This document shows, in pieces, positions 16,333 to 24,176 of a stretch of 64,000 nt of DNA. The translations under genes and the position numbers were made by a program. Location of the stretch: contig NZ_BDJC01000039.1 of the NCBI RefSeq assembly GCF_002005565.1, positions 1 to 64,000 of the forward strand. The letters are read 5' to 3'. Position 1 is the stretch's first letter. Each line of letters starts with the position of its first letter. This DNA is from Streptomyces sp. JHA26 (lineage in GTDB: Bacteria; Actinomycetota; Actinomycetes; Streptomycetales; Streptomycetaceae). The notes under the pieces were generated by a model. The model made no database searches. It was not told the origin of the DNA and saw nothing but the letters and a program-made list of their open reading frames with translations.

Positions 16333-17868
16333 TCAGTGGGCGACGACCGGCACCGGCAGCTCGTCCTCGACGCCGTCACCGGAACCGGCCCCCGTGACGG
16401 ACGTGCCGCCCGGACGGCCGGCGGTGACGAAGGTCAGGGCGATCACACCGGCGGCGACCAGGATGCCGACGGCGAACCAGATCGCGCTGGTGTAGCCGTG
16501 CACCATGCCCTCCAGCTGGACCAGCTGCTGCTGGGACCGGCCGGCCGCGCCGCCGATGTGGTCGGCGATGTAGGACGTGGTGGCCGAGGCGGCGATCGTG
16601 TTCAGCAGCGCCGTACCGATGGCGCCGCCCACCTGTTGGGAGGTGTTGACCATCGCGGAGGCGACACCGGCGTCCCGCGGCTGCACGCCCTGGGTGGCCA
16701 GGGACATGGCCGGCATGAACGCCGTACCCATGCCGAGACCGAGCAGCAGCATGCCGGGCAGCAGCACGGCGGCGTAGGAGGTGTCGACCTCCAGCTGGGT
16801 CAGCAGCAGCATGCCGACGGCGGCGACCAGGAAGCCGGGACCCATCAGGAGACGGGCCGGGACGCGGGTCATCAGACGGGCGCCGATCTGGGTGGATCCC
16901 GTGATCATGCCCGCGACCATGGGCAGGAAGGCGAAGCCGGTCTTCACCGGCGAGTAGCCCTTCACGACCTGCAGGTAGTAGGTCAGGAAGAGGAACAGGC
17001 CGAACATGCCGATGATGGCCAGGCCCAGCGAGAGGTAGATGCCGCCGCGGCTGCGGTCGGTGACCACGCGCAGCGGCAGCAGCGGCGCCTTGACCCGGCT
17101 CTCGACCAGCACGAAGGCGGCCAGCAGCACGGCGGAGCCGACGAACATGCCGATCGTCAGTCCGTCGCTCCAGCCGGCCGACTCGGCGCGGGTGAAGCCG
17201 TAGACGAGCGCGACCAGTCCGAGGGTGGACAGGATCACGCCGGGCACGTCGAGCGGGGAGCGGTTGCGGCCGCCCTCGGGCTCGCGGACGACCAGGTACG
17301 CACCGGCCGCGGCGACGACCGCGAACGGGACGTTGACGAAGAAGGTCCAGCGCCAGTCCAGGTACTCGGTGAGGAAGCCGCCGAGGATCAGGCCGACGGC
17401 GGCACCGCCACCGGCGATCGCGCCGTAGATGCCGAACGCCTTGGCGCGCTCCTTGGCGTCCGTGAACATCACGGCGAGCAGGGAGAGCGCGGCGGGCGCG
17501 AGCAGCGCGCCGAAGACACCCTGGAGGGCGCGGGAGCCGAACATCATCGCCTCGTTGGTGGCCGCACCGCCGAGCGCGGAGGCGACGGCGAAGCCGGCCA
17601 GGCCGAGGACGAAGGTCCGCTTGCGGCCCCACAGGTCGGCGATCCGGCCGCCGAACAGCAGCAGGCCGCCGAAGGCGAGGGCGTAGGCCGTGACGACCCA
17701 CTGCCGGTTGCCGTCGGAGATGCCGAGGTCCTGCTGGGCGGAGGGAAGCGCGATGTTCACGATGGTCGAGTCGAGGACGACCATCAGCTGGGCGAGCGCG
17801 ATGAAGACGAGCGCCTTCCAGCGGCCGGCGTCGGGGACGCCGGGAGCCTTGACGGCTGTTTCGGACAT
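16333..17868 (-). CDS. DHA2-family (EmrB/QacA) exporter
   Basis: A 511-residue, 14-span MFS drug:H+ antiporter. TM1 has 'LAQLMVVLDSTIVNIALPSA' (motif D1), the TM2-3 loop has 'GGRIADLWGRKRTF' (motif A), and TM5 carries 'GAIAGGGAAVGLILGGFL' (motif C). A variable C-terminal cytosolic tail ends 'PVPVVAH'. The ATG at 17868 (MSETAVK...) is chosen; the frame runs open further upstream but that extension is low-complexity. A TetR gene upstream on the same strand is the likely regulator. Substrate is unknown. Confidence 0.93.
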   Translation of the reverse strand: MSETAVKAPGVPDAGRWKALVFIALAQLMVVLDSTIVNIALPSAQQDLGISDGNRQWVVTAYALAFGGLLLFGGRIADLWGRKRTFVLGLAGFAVASALGGAATNEAMMFGSRALQGVFGALLAPAALSLLAVMFTDAKERAKAFGIYGAIAGGGAAVGLILGGFLTEYLDWRWTFFVNVPFAVVAAAGAYLVVREPEGGRNRSPLDVPGVILSTLGLVALVYGFTRAESAGWSDGLTIGMFVGSAVLLAAFVLVESRVKAPLLPLRVVTDRSRGGIYLSLGLAIIGMFGLFLFLTYYLQVVKGYSPVKTGFAFLPMVAGMITGSTQIGARLMTRVPARLLMGPGFLVAAVGMLLLTQLEVDTSYAAVLLPGMLLLGLGMGTAFMPAMSLATQGVQPRDAGVASAMVNTSQQVGGAIGTALLNTIAASATTSYIADHIGGAAGRSQQQLVQLEGMVHGYTSAIWFAVGILVAAGVIALTFVTAGRPGGTSVTGAGSGDGVEDELPVPVVAH

Positions 17869-17986
17869 GGGGATACCCACTTCGGGACGTTGTGACGGAA
17901 AAAGATGAGGTGAACGAGGTGGCAGGGACGGCGCGTCTACGGTGACGGCCGCCGGGAGGACCGTCCTGCGTGCGGACGGCCGGGCG

Positions 17987-18099
17987 TCGTGGAACTCTTC
18001 GTGGAACTCGTCGTGGAACACCGGCACCGGCACCGGCGCCGGTGCTGGTGCTGGTGCGGGTGTCGGTGTGGACGCCGGTGCCGATGCCGGTGCCGGTCG
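17987..18099. repeat. Low-complexity repeats between the TetR gene and its exporter
   Basis: Three 12-bp units TCGTGGAACTCK (17987-18022) run directly into about 75 bp of GGTGCC/GGTGCT hexamer-type repeats (18023-18099). The middle of the latter is a long near-palindrome centred on GGCGCC (12 of 13 arm bases pair), which could act as an attenuator or terminator between the two genes. Confidence 0.65.
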
Positions 18100-18127
18100 G
18101 AGGAGTGGTCGCGTACGGGTCGCGGTA

Positions 18128-18778
18128 CTAGTCGCAGGGGCGCCGCAGGTCCTCCATGGTCATGGCCCTCTCCGGCAGGGCGGAGCGGGCGGGGGCCCGC
18201 AACCCGTCCAGGAACAGCTGGAGATGACGGTGGACGAACCGGTCGGCGCGCAGGCACTCGGTGCCGGCCGGGGGCCGGCTGAGCTGGGCCACGGCGATCA
18301 TCAGGTCGCCCACGCCCACGTCGGGGCGGAGCTGACCGGCCGCCGCCGCCCGCTCCATGACCTCGGCGACGAGCCGCTCGACCCGGCCGCGCGCCGCTTC
18401 CAGGTCGGGGTGGTACTGGTCGAACGTGCTGGCCACCATCGGGCACAGCGCGCTGATCCGCTCGTCGGCGGCGGCGTGCACGAAGCGCTCCAGCGCCTCG
18501 AACGCGTCGCCGGTGTCCGCGAGGGCCAGCTCGGCCGCCCGTGCCGTGCGGTCCATGACCGAGCAGACGACCTCGCGGACGAGGGCGTCGCGGTCGGGGA
18601 AGTTGCGGTACACCGTGGCGTTGCCGACACCGGCCCGGCGGGCGACCTCGTCGAGCGGCACGTCGGGGCCGTGCTCGACGAACATCTCCCGGGCGGCGGT
18701 GACGATCCGCTCCCGGTTGCGCAGGGCGTCGGCACGCGGCCGGGTCGCCTTGCGCTGCGCGGGGGTTGCGGTCTGCAC
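18128..18778 (-). CDS. TetR-family transcriptional regulator
   Basis: A 216-residue TetR regulator with the HTH at about residues 20-67 ('RERIVTAAREMFVEHGPDVP', 'DEVARRAGVGNATVYRNFPD'). The C-terminal SACE_7040/TetR_C-type domain ends 'FLDGLRAP'. It lies 260 bp upstream of, and on the same strand as, the DHA2 exporter, the classic pairing for antibiotic-inducible efflux. A long inverted repeat and a second dyad lie upstream and are probable operators. Confidence 0.93.
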   Translation of the reverse strand: MQTATPAQRKATRPRADALRNRERIVTAAREMFVEHGPDVPLDEVARRAGVGNATVYRNFPDRDALVREVVCSVMDRTARAAELALADTGDAFEALERFVHAAADERISALCPMVASTFDQYHPDLEAARGRVERLVAEVMERAAAAGQLRPDVGVGDLMIAVAQLSRPPAGTECLRADRFVHRHLQLFLDGLRAPARSALPERAMTMEDLRRPCD

Positions 18779-18831
18779 GGCGTACTCCTCGGACGGGGAT
18801 GACGGTGGATCCTGGGTCGCGATCCGGGGAT

Positions 18832-18924
18832 CGTTTCCCCGTTTCGCTCGAACACAGGGCTAAACGGGGAAGCGGTCCCCGGTTATTTCCCTCACACGCA
18901 CCTCTTCACAGTGACGTGCGTCAC
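18832..18924. promoter_or_regulatory. Inverted repeats upstream of the TetR gene
   Basis: CGTTTCCCCGTTT (18832-18844) and AAACGGGGAAGCG (18862-18874) pair at 12 of 13 positions, 54 bp before the TetR start codon. Further out GTGACG-TG-CGTCAC (18911-18924) is a second dyad. The rest of the gap to the metalloprotease (18925-19214) shows only GAGCAGG-type short repeats and no gene I can support. Confidence 0.6.
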
Positions 18925-19214
18925 ACCTTCCACGGTGCCCCGCGACACCCCGCCGGGGCGGGAACGGGACCCCGGACAAGGGCTGCCGACGAGGCCGCGA
19001 ACACGCCCGTGAGCGGGGTCACGAGCAAGGCCCCGAGCAGGTCCCTGAGCAGGCCCGCGAGGGCGCGGGCACCCCGGCCCCGGACGGCACCGACGGCTAC
19101 CCGCGGGAAACCCACGATCGGTCCGCTCCAACGCGCGCCCGCACCCCTCTCGACACAGGGTGTTCACCAGGGTGCAGTCGGTGACCGGCGGCTGCCGTGG
19201 TCCGGGAGGTCTGC

Positions 19215-20513
19215 ATGCAGCCGCAGCCGCACGTGCGGCCGCCGAGCCGTCGGATACGCCTGCGCCGGCCGGCCGCGATAGCGACCGTCGCCGTCCTGAC
19301 GCTCGCCGTCAGCACCTCGGCGGGCACCGGCCGGCTCGCCCCGGGCACCTCCACGGCCGGACCGGGCCCGGCCACCCTCTCCCGCTCCTCCGCGCACGGC
19401 CCCTGCCTGATCAGCGGCGGCCCCGAGATCCAGATGTCGGAAGGCGTCCCGACCTCGTCCGGGTACGCCCGCTCCACCGGGACCGTCCGCGCGCTCAACC
19501 TGATGATCGACTTCTCCGACGCGCCCGGCGAGGGCACGGCCCTCGACCGGTACGCCGAGTTCTTCCCGCAGACCCGGGAGTGGTTCCGCACCAGCTCCTA
19601 CGGCCGCCTCGACTACCGCCCCGAGACCCCGGTCCGCGGCTGGCTGCGCATGCCCAAGCCGTTCGCCGAGTACGGCATACAGCGCGGCGCCCCCTTCGAA
19701 CCCGGCTACCGGGAGCTGGTGCAGGACCTGGTGTCGGTGGCCGACGCGAAGGTGGACTTCCGCGCGTACGACGTCCTGAACGTCCTGGTGACGCCGAACG
19801 CGGGCCCCTCCGCCCTGGACACGGTCCTGTCCGTCACCTTCGCCGGCAACGCCGAGGCCCCGGTCGCCGACGGCGTCCCGGTGGCGAACGCGTCCTTCGT
19901 CTACTCCCGGCAGGACGACGGCTCCGGCTCCTACGACGAGACCGGCTACCGCGTCCTGCCCCACGAGAACGGCCACGTCTTCGGCCTGCCCGACCTCTAC
20001 ACCCAGGAGGGCGGGGGCGCGGTCGGCCACTGGGACATCATGAGCGAGGACTGGGGCGCCGACAACGACCTGCTCGGCTGGCACAAGTGGAAGCTGGGCT
20101 GGCTGGAACCGTCCCAGGTGCACTGCGCGTCGCGGCCGGGCACGACGGAGTACACGCTGACGCCGCTGGCCCGCAAGGGCGGCGACAAGCTCGTGGTCGT
20201 ACCGCTGGACGGGAAGTCCGGGTACGCGGTCGAGCTGCGCACCCGCGAGGGCAACGACGAGGCCGTCTGCCGCGAGGGCGTCCTGATCTACAAGGTCGAC
20301 GCGGACGTGGACACGGGGATGGGCCCGGTGACGGTGTACGACTCCCGTGAGCACAGCGGCGGTTGCACGCGCAGCCCCAACGTCCACGCGGAGCTCTCGG
20401 ACGCCGCCTTCGTCCCGGGCGAGACCTTCAAGGACCCGCGCCGGGGCATCACGATCACGGTGTCGGGGGCGGACCTGAAGGGCGACCACCAGGTGCGGGT
20501 CACGCGGAGCTGA
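19215..20513 (+). CDS. Secreted M6-family metalloprotease
   Basis: A 432-residue exported zinc protease of the immune-inhibitor-A-like M6 class. The N-terminus has a twin-arginine-poor but basic Sec-type signal ('RRIRLRRPAAIATVAVLTLA', about residues 11-30). The active site is 'LPHENGHVFGLPDLY', an HExxH zinc motif with the downstream Asp typical of M6, followed by the Met-turn 'GHWDIMSEDWG'. A beta-rich C-terminal domain follows. ATG at 19215 has GGGAGG 5 bases upstream, preferable to an in-frame GTG at 19197. Substrates are extracellular proteins. Confidence 0.9.
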   Translation: MQPQPHVRPPSRRIRLRRPAAIATVAVLTLAVSTSAGTGRLAPGTSTAGPGPATLSRSSAHGPCLISGGPEIQMSEGVPTSSGYARSTGTVRALNLMIDFSDAPGEGTALDRYAEFFPQTREWFRTSSYGRLDYRPETPVRGWLRMPKPFAEYGIQRGAPFEPGYRELVQDLVSVADAKVDFRAYDVLNVLVTPNAGPSALDTVLSVTFAGNAEAPVADGVPVANASFVYSRQDDGSGSYDETGYRVLPHENGHVFGLPDLYTQEGGGAVGHWDIMSEDWGADNDLLGWHKWKLGWLEPSQVHCASRPGTTEYTLTPLARKGGDKLVVVPLDGKSGYAVELRTREGNDEAVCREGVLIYKVDADVDTGMGPVTVYDSREHSGGCTRSPNVHAELSDAAFVPGETFKDPRRGITITVSGADLKGDHQVRVTRS

Positions 20514-20594
20514 CGTCCGGGCCGCCGGGGAGGGGAAGGGACCACCGGCCCCGCATTACGGTAGGCCTGCCGCGACCGCCGTACCGGAGAGCAG

Positions 20595-22229
20595 ATGCCC
20601 GCCCACACCACGCACGACACCGCCGACGCCGCCACGCCGGCCGACGCCGTCACGCCGGCCGAGGCGGTCACGCCGGCCGAGGCGGTCGCGCCGCTGCTGC
20701 GCGGCATCGCCGTACTGCGGCGGCTGACCGAGGCGGACGGCGGCACCCTCAGCCTCAGCGAGCTGGAGAAGGCCACCGGCCTCGCCCGCTCCACGGTCGA
20801 CCGCGTCACCGCCACCCTGGCCCGCATGGGGTACGTCCGCCCGGACGGCCGCGACGTGACCCTCGCCCCCCGCCTGATGGAACTGGGCAACGCCTACCTC
20901 GCCGCCCTGCGCCTGCCCGCCCTGCTGTCCCACCGGGCCGACGCCCTCGCCGACGAACTGGACGAGTCGGTGTCCCTGGCGGTCGGCGACCGGGACGGCG
21001 TCCGCTTCATCCACCAGGCCACGCGCCGCCGGGCGATGTCCCTGAGCTTCCGCATCGGCGACCTGCTGCCCGCCGAACGCACCGCACCCGGCCCGCTGTT
21101 CGCCACGGAGTGGACGGAGGCCGACTGGGACCACTGGCACGCCCGCCGCTCCACCGACCCGGAGGACCGCACCTTCCCCTCCGTACCACCACGCACCCAC
21201 GCCACCACCTCCTCCGACGCGGACTTCGAGCACCGCACGGCGAGGGCGGCGGCCGACGGCTGGGCCCTGGACGACCAGCTGATCGAGCCGGGCCTGGTCG
21301 CGGTCTCGGTGCCGGTGCGGGATCCCGGCACCGGCCGGGTGACGTGCGTGGCGAGCGTGGTGAGCCACACCAGCCGCCACACGGCCCGGGACCTGCGGAC
21401 CACCCTGCTCCCCCGCCTGCGCTCGGCGGTGACGCGGATGGAGGACGACCTGCGCACCGCCCCGCCACCGGCCTCCGACGCACCGCCCGCGACGGGCCTG
21501 GCCATCTGGACGGGCGCGTCGAAACAGGAGCTGGGCCGGGACTTCGTGGAGTCCCTGGCCCGCGGCCTGACCGTCCTCACGGCCTTCGGCGAGGGCCGGG
21601 CGTCCCTGACCCTCACGGAGGTCGCGAAGGCGACGGGGCTGGCGCGGGCGACGGTCCGCCGTGCCCTGATCACCCACGAACACGCGGGCCTGGTGACGCA
21701 GTCCCCCGACCGCGCCTTCACCCTCACCCCCCGCGTCCTCTCCCTCGGCTTCCCGCCCCTCTCCCGCCTCACCCTCCCCCAGATCGCCCAGCCCCACCTG
21801 ACCGCGCTGGCGGCCCGCGTCAACGAGTCGGCCTCCCTGGCCGTCCTGTCCGACTCGGGCACGGAGGTCCAGTACACGGCCCAGGCCTCCCCGAGCCGCG
21901 TGATGAGCGCCCGCATCCCCGTGGGCACCCGCCTGCCGGCCTCCGCGACCTCCCTGGGCCGCGTGCTCCTCGCGCACCTCGAAGAGGTCCGAGCACAGGG
22001 CTACGCCCTGGTAGACGAGGAACTGGAAGCCGGCCTGCGCTCGATCGCGGTCCCGGTGCGCGACCGCACGGGCCGGGCGGTGGCGGCGGTGAACGTGGCG
22101 ATGCACGCGGCCCGCCGGACGACGGAGGCCTGCGTGACGGAGATCCTCCCGGAGCTCCGCCGGACGGCCACCGGCATCGAGACGGACCTCCACACGGCAG
22201 CCCGCTTCACCCCCGTCCCCCCGACCTGA
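20595..22229 (+). CDS. Tandem IclR-family regulator (two complete IclR modules)
   Basis: A 544-residue protein with two IclR copies in a row. Module 1 has its HTH at about residues 36-88 ('LLRGIAVLRRLTEADGGTLS', 'ATGLARSTVDRVTATLARMG') and an effector domain to about 285. Module 2 has its HTH at about 312-365 ('LARGLTVLTAFGEGRASLTL', 'ATGLARATVRRALITHEHAG') and a second effector domain to the end ('INRSIAVPVRD'-like 'LRSIAVPVRDRTGRAVAAVN'). Module 2 resembles PcaR/PobR regulators of aromatic catabolism. The first 30 residues contain DAVTPAEAVTPAEAV repeats. Single-chain double IclRs are known in actinomycetes, but no target gene is adjacent here. Confidence 0.9.
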   Translation: MPAHTTHDTADAATPADAVTPAEAVTPAEAVAPLLRGIAVLRRLTEADGGTLSLSELEKATGLARSTVDRVTATLARMGYVRPDGRDVTLAPRLMELGNAYLAALRLPALLSHRADALADELDESVSLAVGDRDGVRFIHQATRRRAMSLSFRIGDLLPAERTAPGPLFATEWTEADWDHWHARRSTDPEDRTFPSVPPRTHATTSSDADFEHRTARAAADGWALDDQLIEPGLVAVSVPVRDPGTGRVTCVASVVSHTSRHTARDLRTTLLPRLRSAVTRMEDDLRTAPPPASDAPPATGLAIWTGASKQELGRDFVESLARGLTVLTAFGEGRASLTLTEVAKATGLARATVRRALITHEHAGLVTQSPDRAFTLTPRVLSLGFPPLSRLTLPQIAQPHLTALAARVNESASLAVLSDSGTEVQYTAQASPSRVMSARIPVGTRLPASATSLGRVLLAHLEEVRAQGYALVDEELEAGLRSIAVPVRDRTGRAVAAVNVAMHAARRTTEACVTEILPELRRTATGIETDLHTAARFTPVPPT

Positions 22230-22283
22230 CCACCCGCTACACTGTCGGCGGTGGCACAGCCGTACCACCGCGCACCATCACCG

Positions 22284-22356
22284 GCCTTCGTAGCTCAGGG
22301 GATAGAGCACCGCTCTCCTAAAGCGGGTGTCGCAGGTTCGAATCCTGCCGGGGGCA
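22284..22356 (+). tRNA. tRNA-Arg (anticodon CCU)
   Basis: A 73-base cloverleaf. The acceptor GCCTTCG pairs with CGGGGGC (two G-T pairs), and the D-arm is GCTC..GAGC. The anticodon stem CCGCT/AGCGG encloses loop CTCCTAA with anticodon CCT at 22317-22319. The T-arm is CGCAG-GTTCGAAT-CCTGC, and the discriminator is A. CCA is not encoded. It decodes AGG. Arg(CCU) genes are frequent attachment sites for streptomycete integrative elements, consistent with mobile debris just downstream. Confidence 0.96.
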
Positions 22357-22373
22357 CAGAGCTTGACCAGGGC

Positions 22374-22416
22374 AGAGGCCCCGGAAACCGCAGGTCAGCG
22401 GACGTCCGGGGCCTCT
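22374..22416 (+). terminator. Terminator after tRNA-Arg
   Basis: AGAGGCCCCGG (22374-22384) pairs perfectly with CCGGGGCCTCT (22406-22416) over 11 bp with a 21-base loop, 17 bases after the tRNA 3' end, followed by CTCGTG. Confidence 0.85.
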
Positions 22417-22518
22417 CTCGTGCCCGTGATTCCCAGTCTGCCTACGGTCTCCCTGCGAGCTGAATACACCCTCCCTACGGAGCCCCGTCTCCTAAATGTC
22501 CCCTAAACGATCAAGTCG

Positions 22519-22773
22519 TTGTCGCAGGTCACCTCGGACGCAAGCAACCCCCGCACTCCCGTAGGAGTCGGGGAGCGGATCCGCCAGGTGCGCGAGGACC
22601 TGAACCTAAGCCAGCTGGACGTGTGTGACCGGTCGGGTATCGACGTGGCCTCGTACAGCCGCATCGAGAACGGGCACTCGGCCCCGATCCCCGACACGCT
22701 GATTCGGATCGCCGACGCCATGGGCGTGCAGCTAGAGGAGCTCGTCAGGCGGCCCGCCCCCGACGGGGAGTAG
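22519..22773 (+). CDS. Small XRE-family HTH protein, possible integrative-element regulator
   Basis: An 84-residue protein consisting almost entirely of a Cro/C1-type HTH: 'VGERIRQVREDLNLSQLDVC' and 'DVASYSRIENGHSAPIPDTL', then 'RIADAMGVQLEELVR'. The start is TTG at 22519; a stop lies five codons upstream and no good ribosome site is visible, so the true start is uncertain. It sits 160 bp past tRNA-Arg. The sequence before it has two TCCYCTAAA repeats (near 22490-22505), of a kind seen near actinomycete integrase ends. It may be a leftover repressor of an integrated element. Confidence 0.65.
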   Translation: MSQVTSDASNPRTPVGVGERIRQVREDLNLSQLDVCDRSGIDVASYSRIENGHSAPIPDTLIRIADAMGVQLEELVRRPAPDGE

Positions 22774-22799
22774 GGACGAGCCGCAGCCAGGAGAGAACC

Positions 22800-22932
22800 T
22801 CAGGCGCGCGCTCGGACGACAAGGGTCCCGATCGCCCGGTTGCCGGGCGGTGCCTCCAGGACCGTCGCGTCGACGTCGGTGAACCCGTGCTCCTTCAACA
22901 GCCGCTCCCAGGCGTCGGGCCCGTAGTCCTCC
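22800..22932 (-). pseudogene. Truncated methyltransferase (C-terminal 40 residues only)
   Basis: The minus-strand frame ending at 22800 encodes 'GPDAWERLLKEHGFTDVDAT' followed by a short tail 'EAPPGNRAIGTLVVRARA'. This matches the form of the C-terminal beta-strand and helix of class I SAM-dependent methyltransferases, but I recognise the family only by pattern. Homology stops abruptly at about 22930, where hairpin-rich DNA begins. The N-terminal three-quarters, including the SAM site, is missing, so the gene is broken. Confidence 0.5.
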
Positions 22933-23185
22933 TGTTGTGGACGTCGCCTCCGGACGGAGGCGTCTGACCCGCCCGCTGGTAGCGGGCGGGAGTCTGTGCG
23001 AGGCGCGACGGCCCGCAGCCCGACAGGGGCGGGCAGGCGTACACCTCGATGTTGAGGTCGTGGACGCCGGGGCGGCCTTGGGCGCGGCCGACGGACACGC
23101 CACCCGTCGTCGCGAGAGAGGCACCGCAGAAGCAGCACGCCCATCCGGCGTACTGCGCCCACGACGCAGGACTGCCCGTCCGCAT
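22895..23185 (-). CDS. Small Cys-rich hypothetical protein, probably from a mobile element
   Basis: A 96-residue frame starting at an ATG. The first 55 residues look protein-like: 'WAQYAGWACCFCGASLATTG' then 'VSVGRAQGRPGVHDLNIEVY' and 'ACPP', which could be a zinc ribbon made of CxxC plus a later Cys. Such short cysteine proteins are common on streptomycete integrative elements. After residue 60 the frame runs through the two hairpins and into the methyltransferase remnant, so the C-terminus is probably not native. It overlaps that pseudogene in another frame. Function unknown. Confidence 0.4.
   Translation of the reverse strand: MRTGSPASWAQYAGWACCFCGASLATTGGVSVGRAQGRPGVHDLNIEVYACPPLSGCGPSRLAQTPARYQRAGQTPPSGGDVHNRRTTGPTPGSGC
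22945..22990. repeat. Two adjacent perfect hairpins at the edge of the methyltransferase remnant
   Basis: CGCCTCCG-GA-CGGAGGCG (22945-22962) and CCCGCCCGCT-GGT-AGCGGGCGGG (22968-22990), 5 bases apart. Paired subterminal hairpins directly beside a truncated gene resemble an end of an IS200/IS605-type element or an omega-RNA end, but no transposase or TnpB is present. Confidence 0.6.
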
Positions 23186-23315
23186 GCCCCGACGGCCACC
23201 GGAAGCGATACTGGTAGCAGCCGCGGGACGACGTCTGCCGTGCGCTGGGACTGCGGGGTATCCCGTGGCCGGTCACCGCGGTGGCGCCTTCGCCACCGCC
23301 GGAAGGGGCGTCACC

Positions 23316-24176
23316 ATGTGCCGCTGGATCGCCTACTCGGGTGCACCCGTCCTCCTCAGCCAGGTTCTGTTCCAGCCGGAGCACTCCCTGATCGACCAGA
23401 GTCTGCACTCCCGTATGGGTGTGGAGACGACCAACGGAGACGGCTTCGGTATCGGCTGGTACCCGCAGGACACGGATACCGCCGATCCGGCGGTCCTGCG
23501 GGGTGTGGGCCCGGCCTGGAACGACCGCAATCTGCAGGAAGTCGCCCACCACACGCGCTCGGGGCTGTTCTTCGGGCACATCAGGGCATCGACGGGGACG
23601 GCGGTGCAGCAGAGCAACTGCCATCCCTTCCGGAGCGGTCGGTGGCTGTGGATGCACAACGGGATGATCAGTGAGTTCCGTCGGATTCGGCGTGATCTCG
23701 CCCTGGCCGTCGACCCGGCCCTGTACTCCGACATCGAGGGCTCCACCGACTCCGAGGTCATGTTCTTCCTCGCCCTGACCTTCGGTCTGCCCGACGACCC
23801 GCCCGGTGCGGTGGCGCGCATGGCGGGGCTTGTCGAGACGACCGCTCGGTCGCACGGTATCCCTCACCCACTGCAGATGACCGTCGCGGTGACCGACGGC
23901 GAGCACGTGTGGGCCTTCCGTTATTCCAGTGAAGGCCGTTCGCGATCGTTGTACGTCAGCACGAAGGTGGACGCCCTGCGCGCGCTTCACCCGGACGTGT
24001 CGTTCCTGCGTGAGCTGTCCGACGAGACCCGTCTCGTCGTGTCGGAGCCTCTGGGTGACCTGCCGGGGGCGTGGAACGAGGTGCCCGAGAGCAGTTACGG
24101 CGTCGTCCAGCCGGGCGGGGGCGTGCTCCACCGCTTCAGGCCCGAGTCCACCGAAGGGGCAGGGGCACGGGGGTGA
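23316..24176 (+). CDS. Class II glutamine amidotransferase (YafJ/EgtC-like)
   Basis: A 286-residue N-terminal-nucleophile amidotransferase. After Met removal, Cys2 ('MCRWIAYSG') is the catalytic nucleophile that releases ammonia from glutamine. Conserved pieces are 'NGDGFGIGWYP', 'SGLFFGHIRASTGTAVQQSN' with the oxyanion Asn, 'HPF', 'LWMHNGMISEF' and 'STDSEVMFFL'. This is a stand-alone GATase-II domain, like YafJ or EgtC, so a partner synthetase or a hydrolase role is possible. EgtC works in ergothioneine synthesis, but no other egt gene is nearby. It overlaps the following LuxR gene by 4 bp, which suggests tight co-expression. Confidence 0.9.
   Translation: MCRWIAYSGAPVLLSQVLFQPEHSLIDQSLHSRMGVETTNGDGFGIGWYPQDTDTADPAVLRGVGPAWNDRNLQEVAHHTRSGLFFGHIRASTGTAVQQSNCHPFRSGRWLWMHNGMISEFRRIRRDLALAVDPALYSDIEGSTDSEVMFFLALTFGLPDDPPGAVARMAGLVETTARSHGIPHPLQMTVAVTDGEHVWAFRYSSEGRSRSLYVSTKVDALRALHPDVSFLRELSDETRLVVSEPLGDLPGAWNEVPESSYGVVQPGGGVLHRFRPESTEGAGARG

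Noticed and set aside
16333-18033. Longer MFS start at 18033 adding about 55 residues
   Set aside because: The added N-terminus is low-complexity, derived from the GTGGAAC repeat; the ATG at 17868 gives a normal N-terminus.
18892-19167. 91-codon minus-strand frame upstream of the M6 metalloprotease
   Set aside because: It is Arg/Pro/Gly-rich without a ribosome site or recognisable fold, so not called.
22284-22356. Complete integrated element between two att sites
   Set aside because: No second copy of the tRNA 3' end and no integrase gene were found in the window.
23316-24176. Ergothioneine biosynthesis (EgtC) assignment
   Set aside because: The fold fits, but no egtA, egtB, egtD or egtE gene is nearby, so the function stays general.
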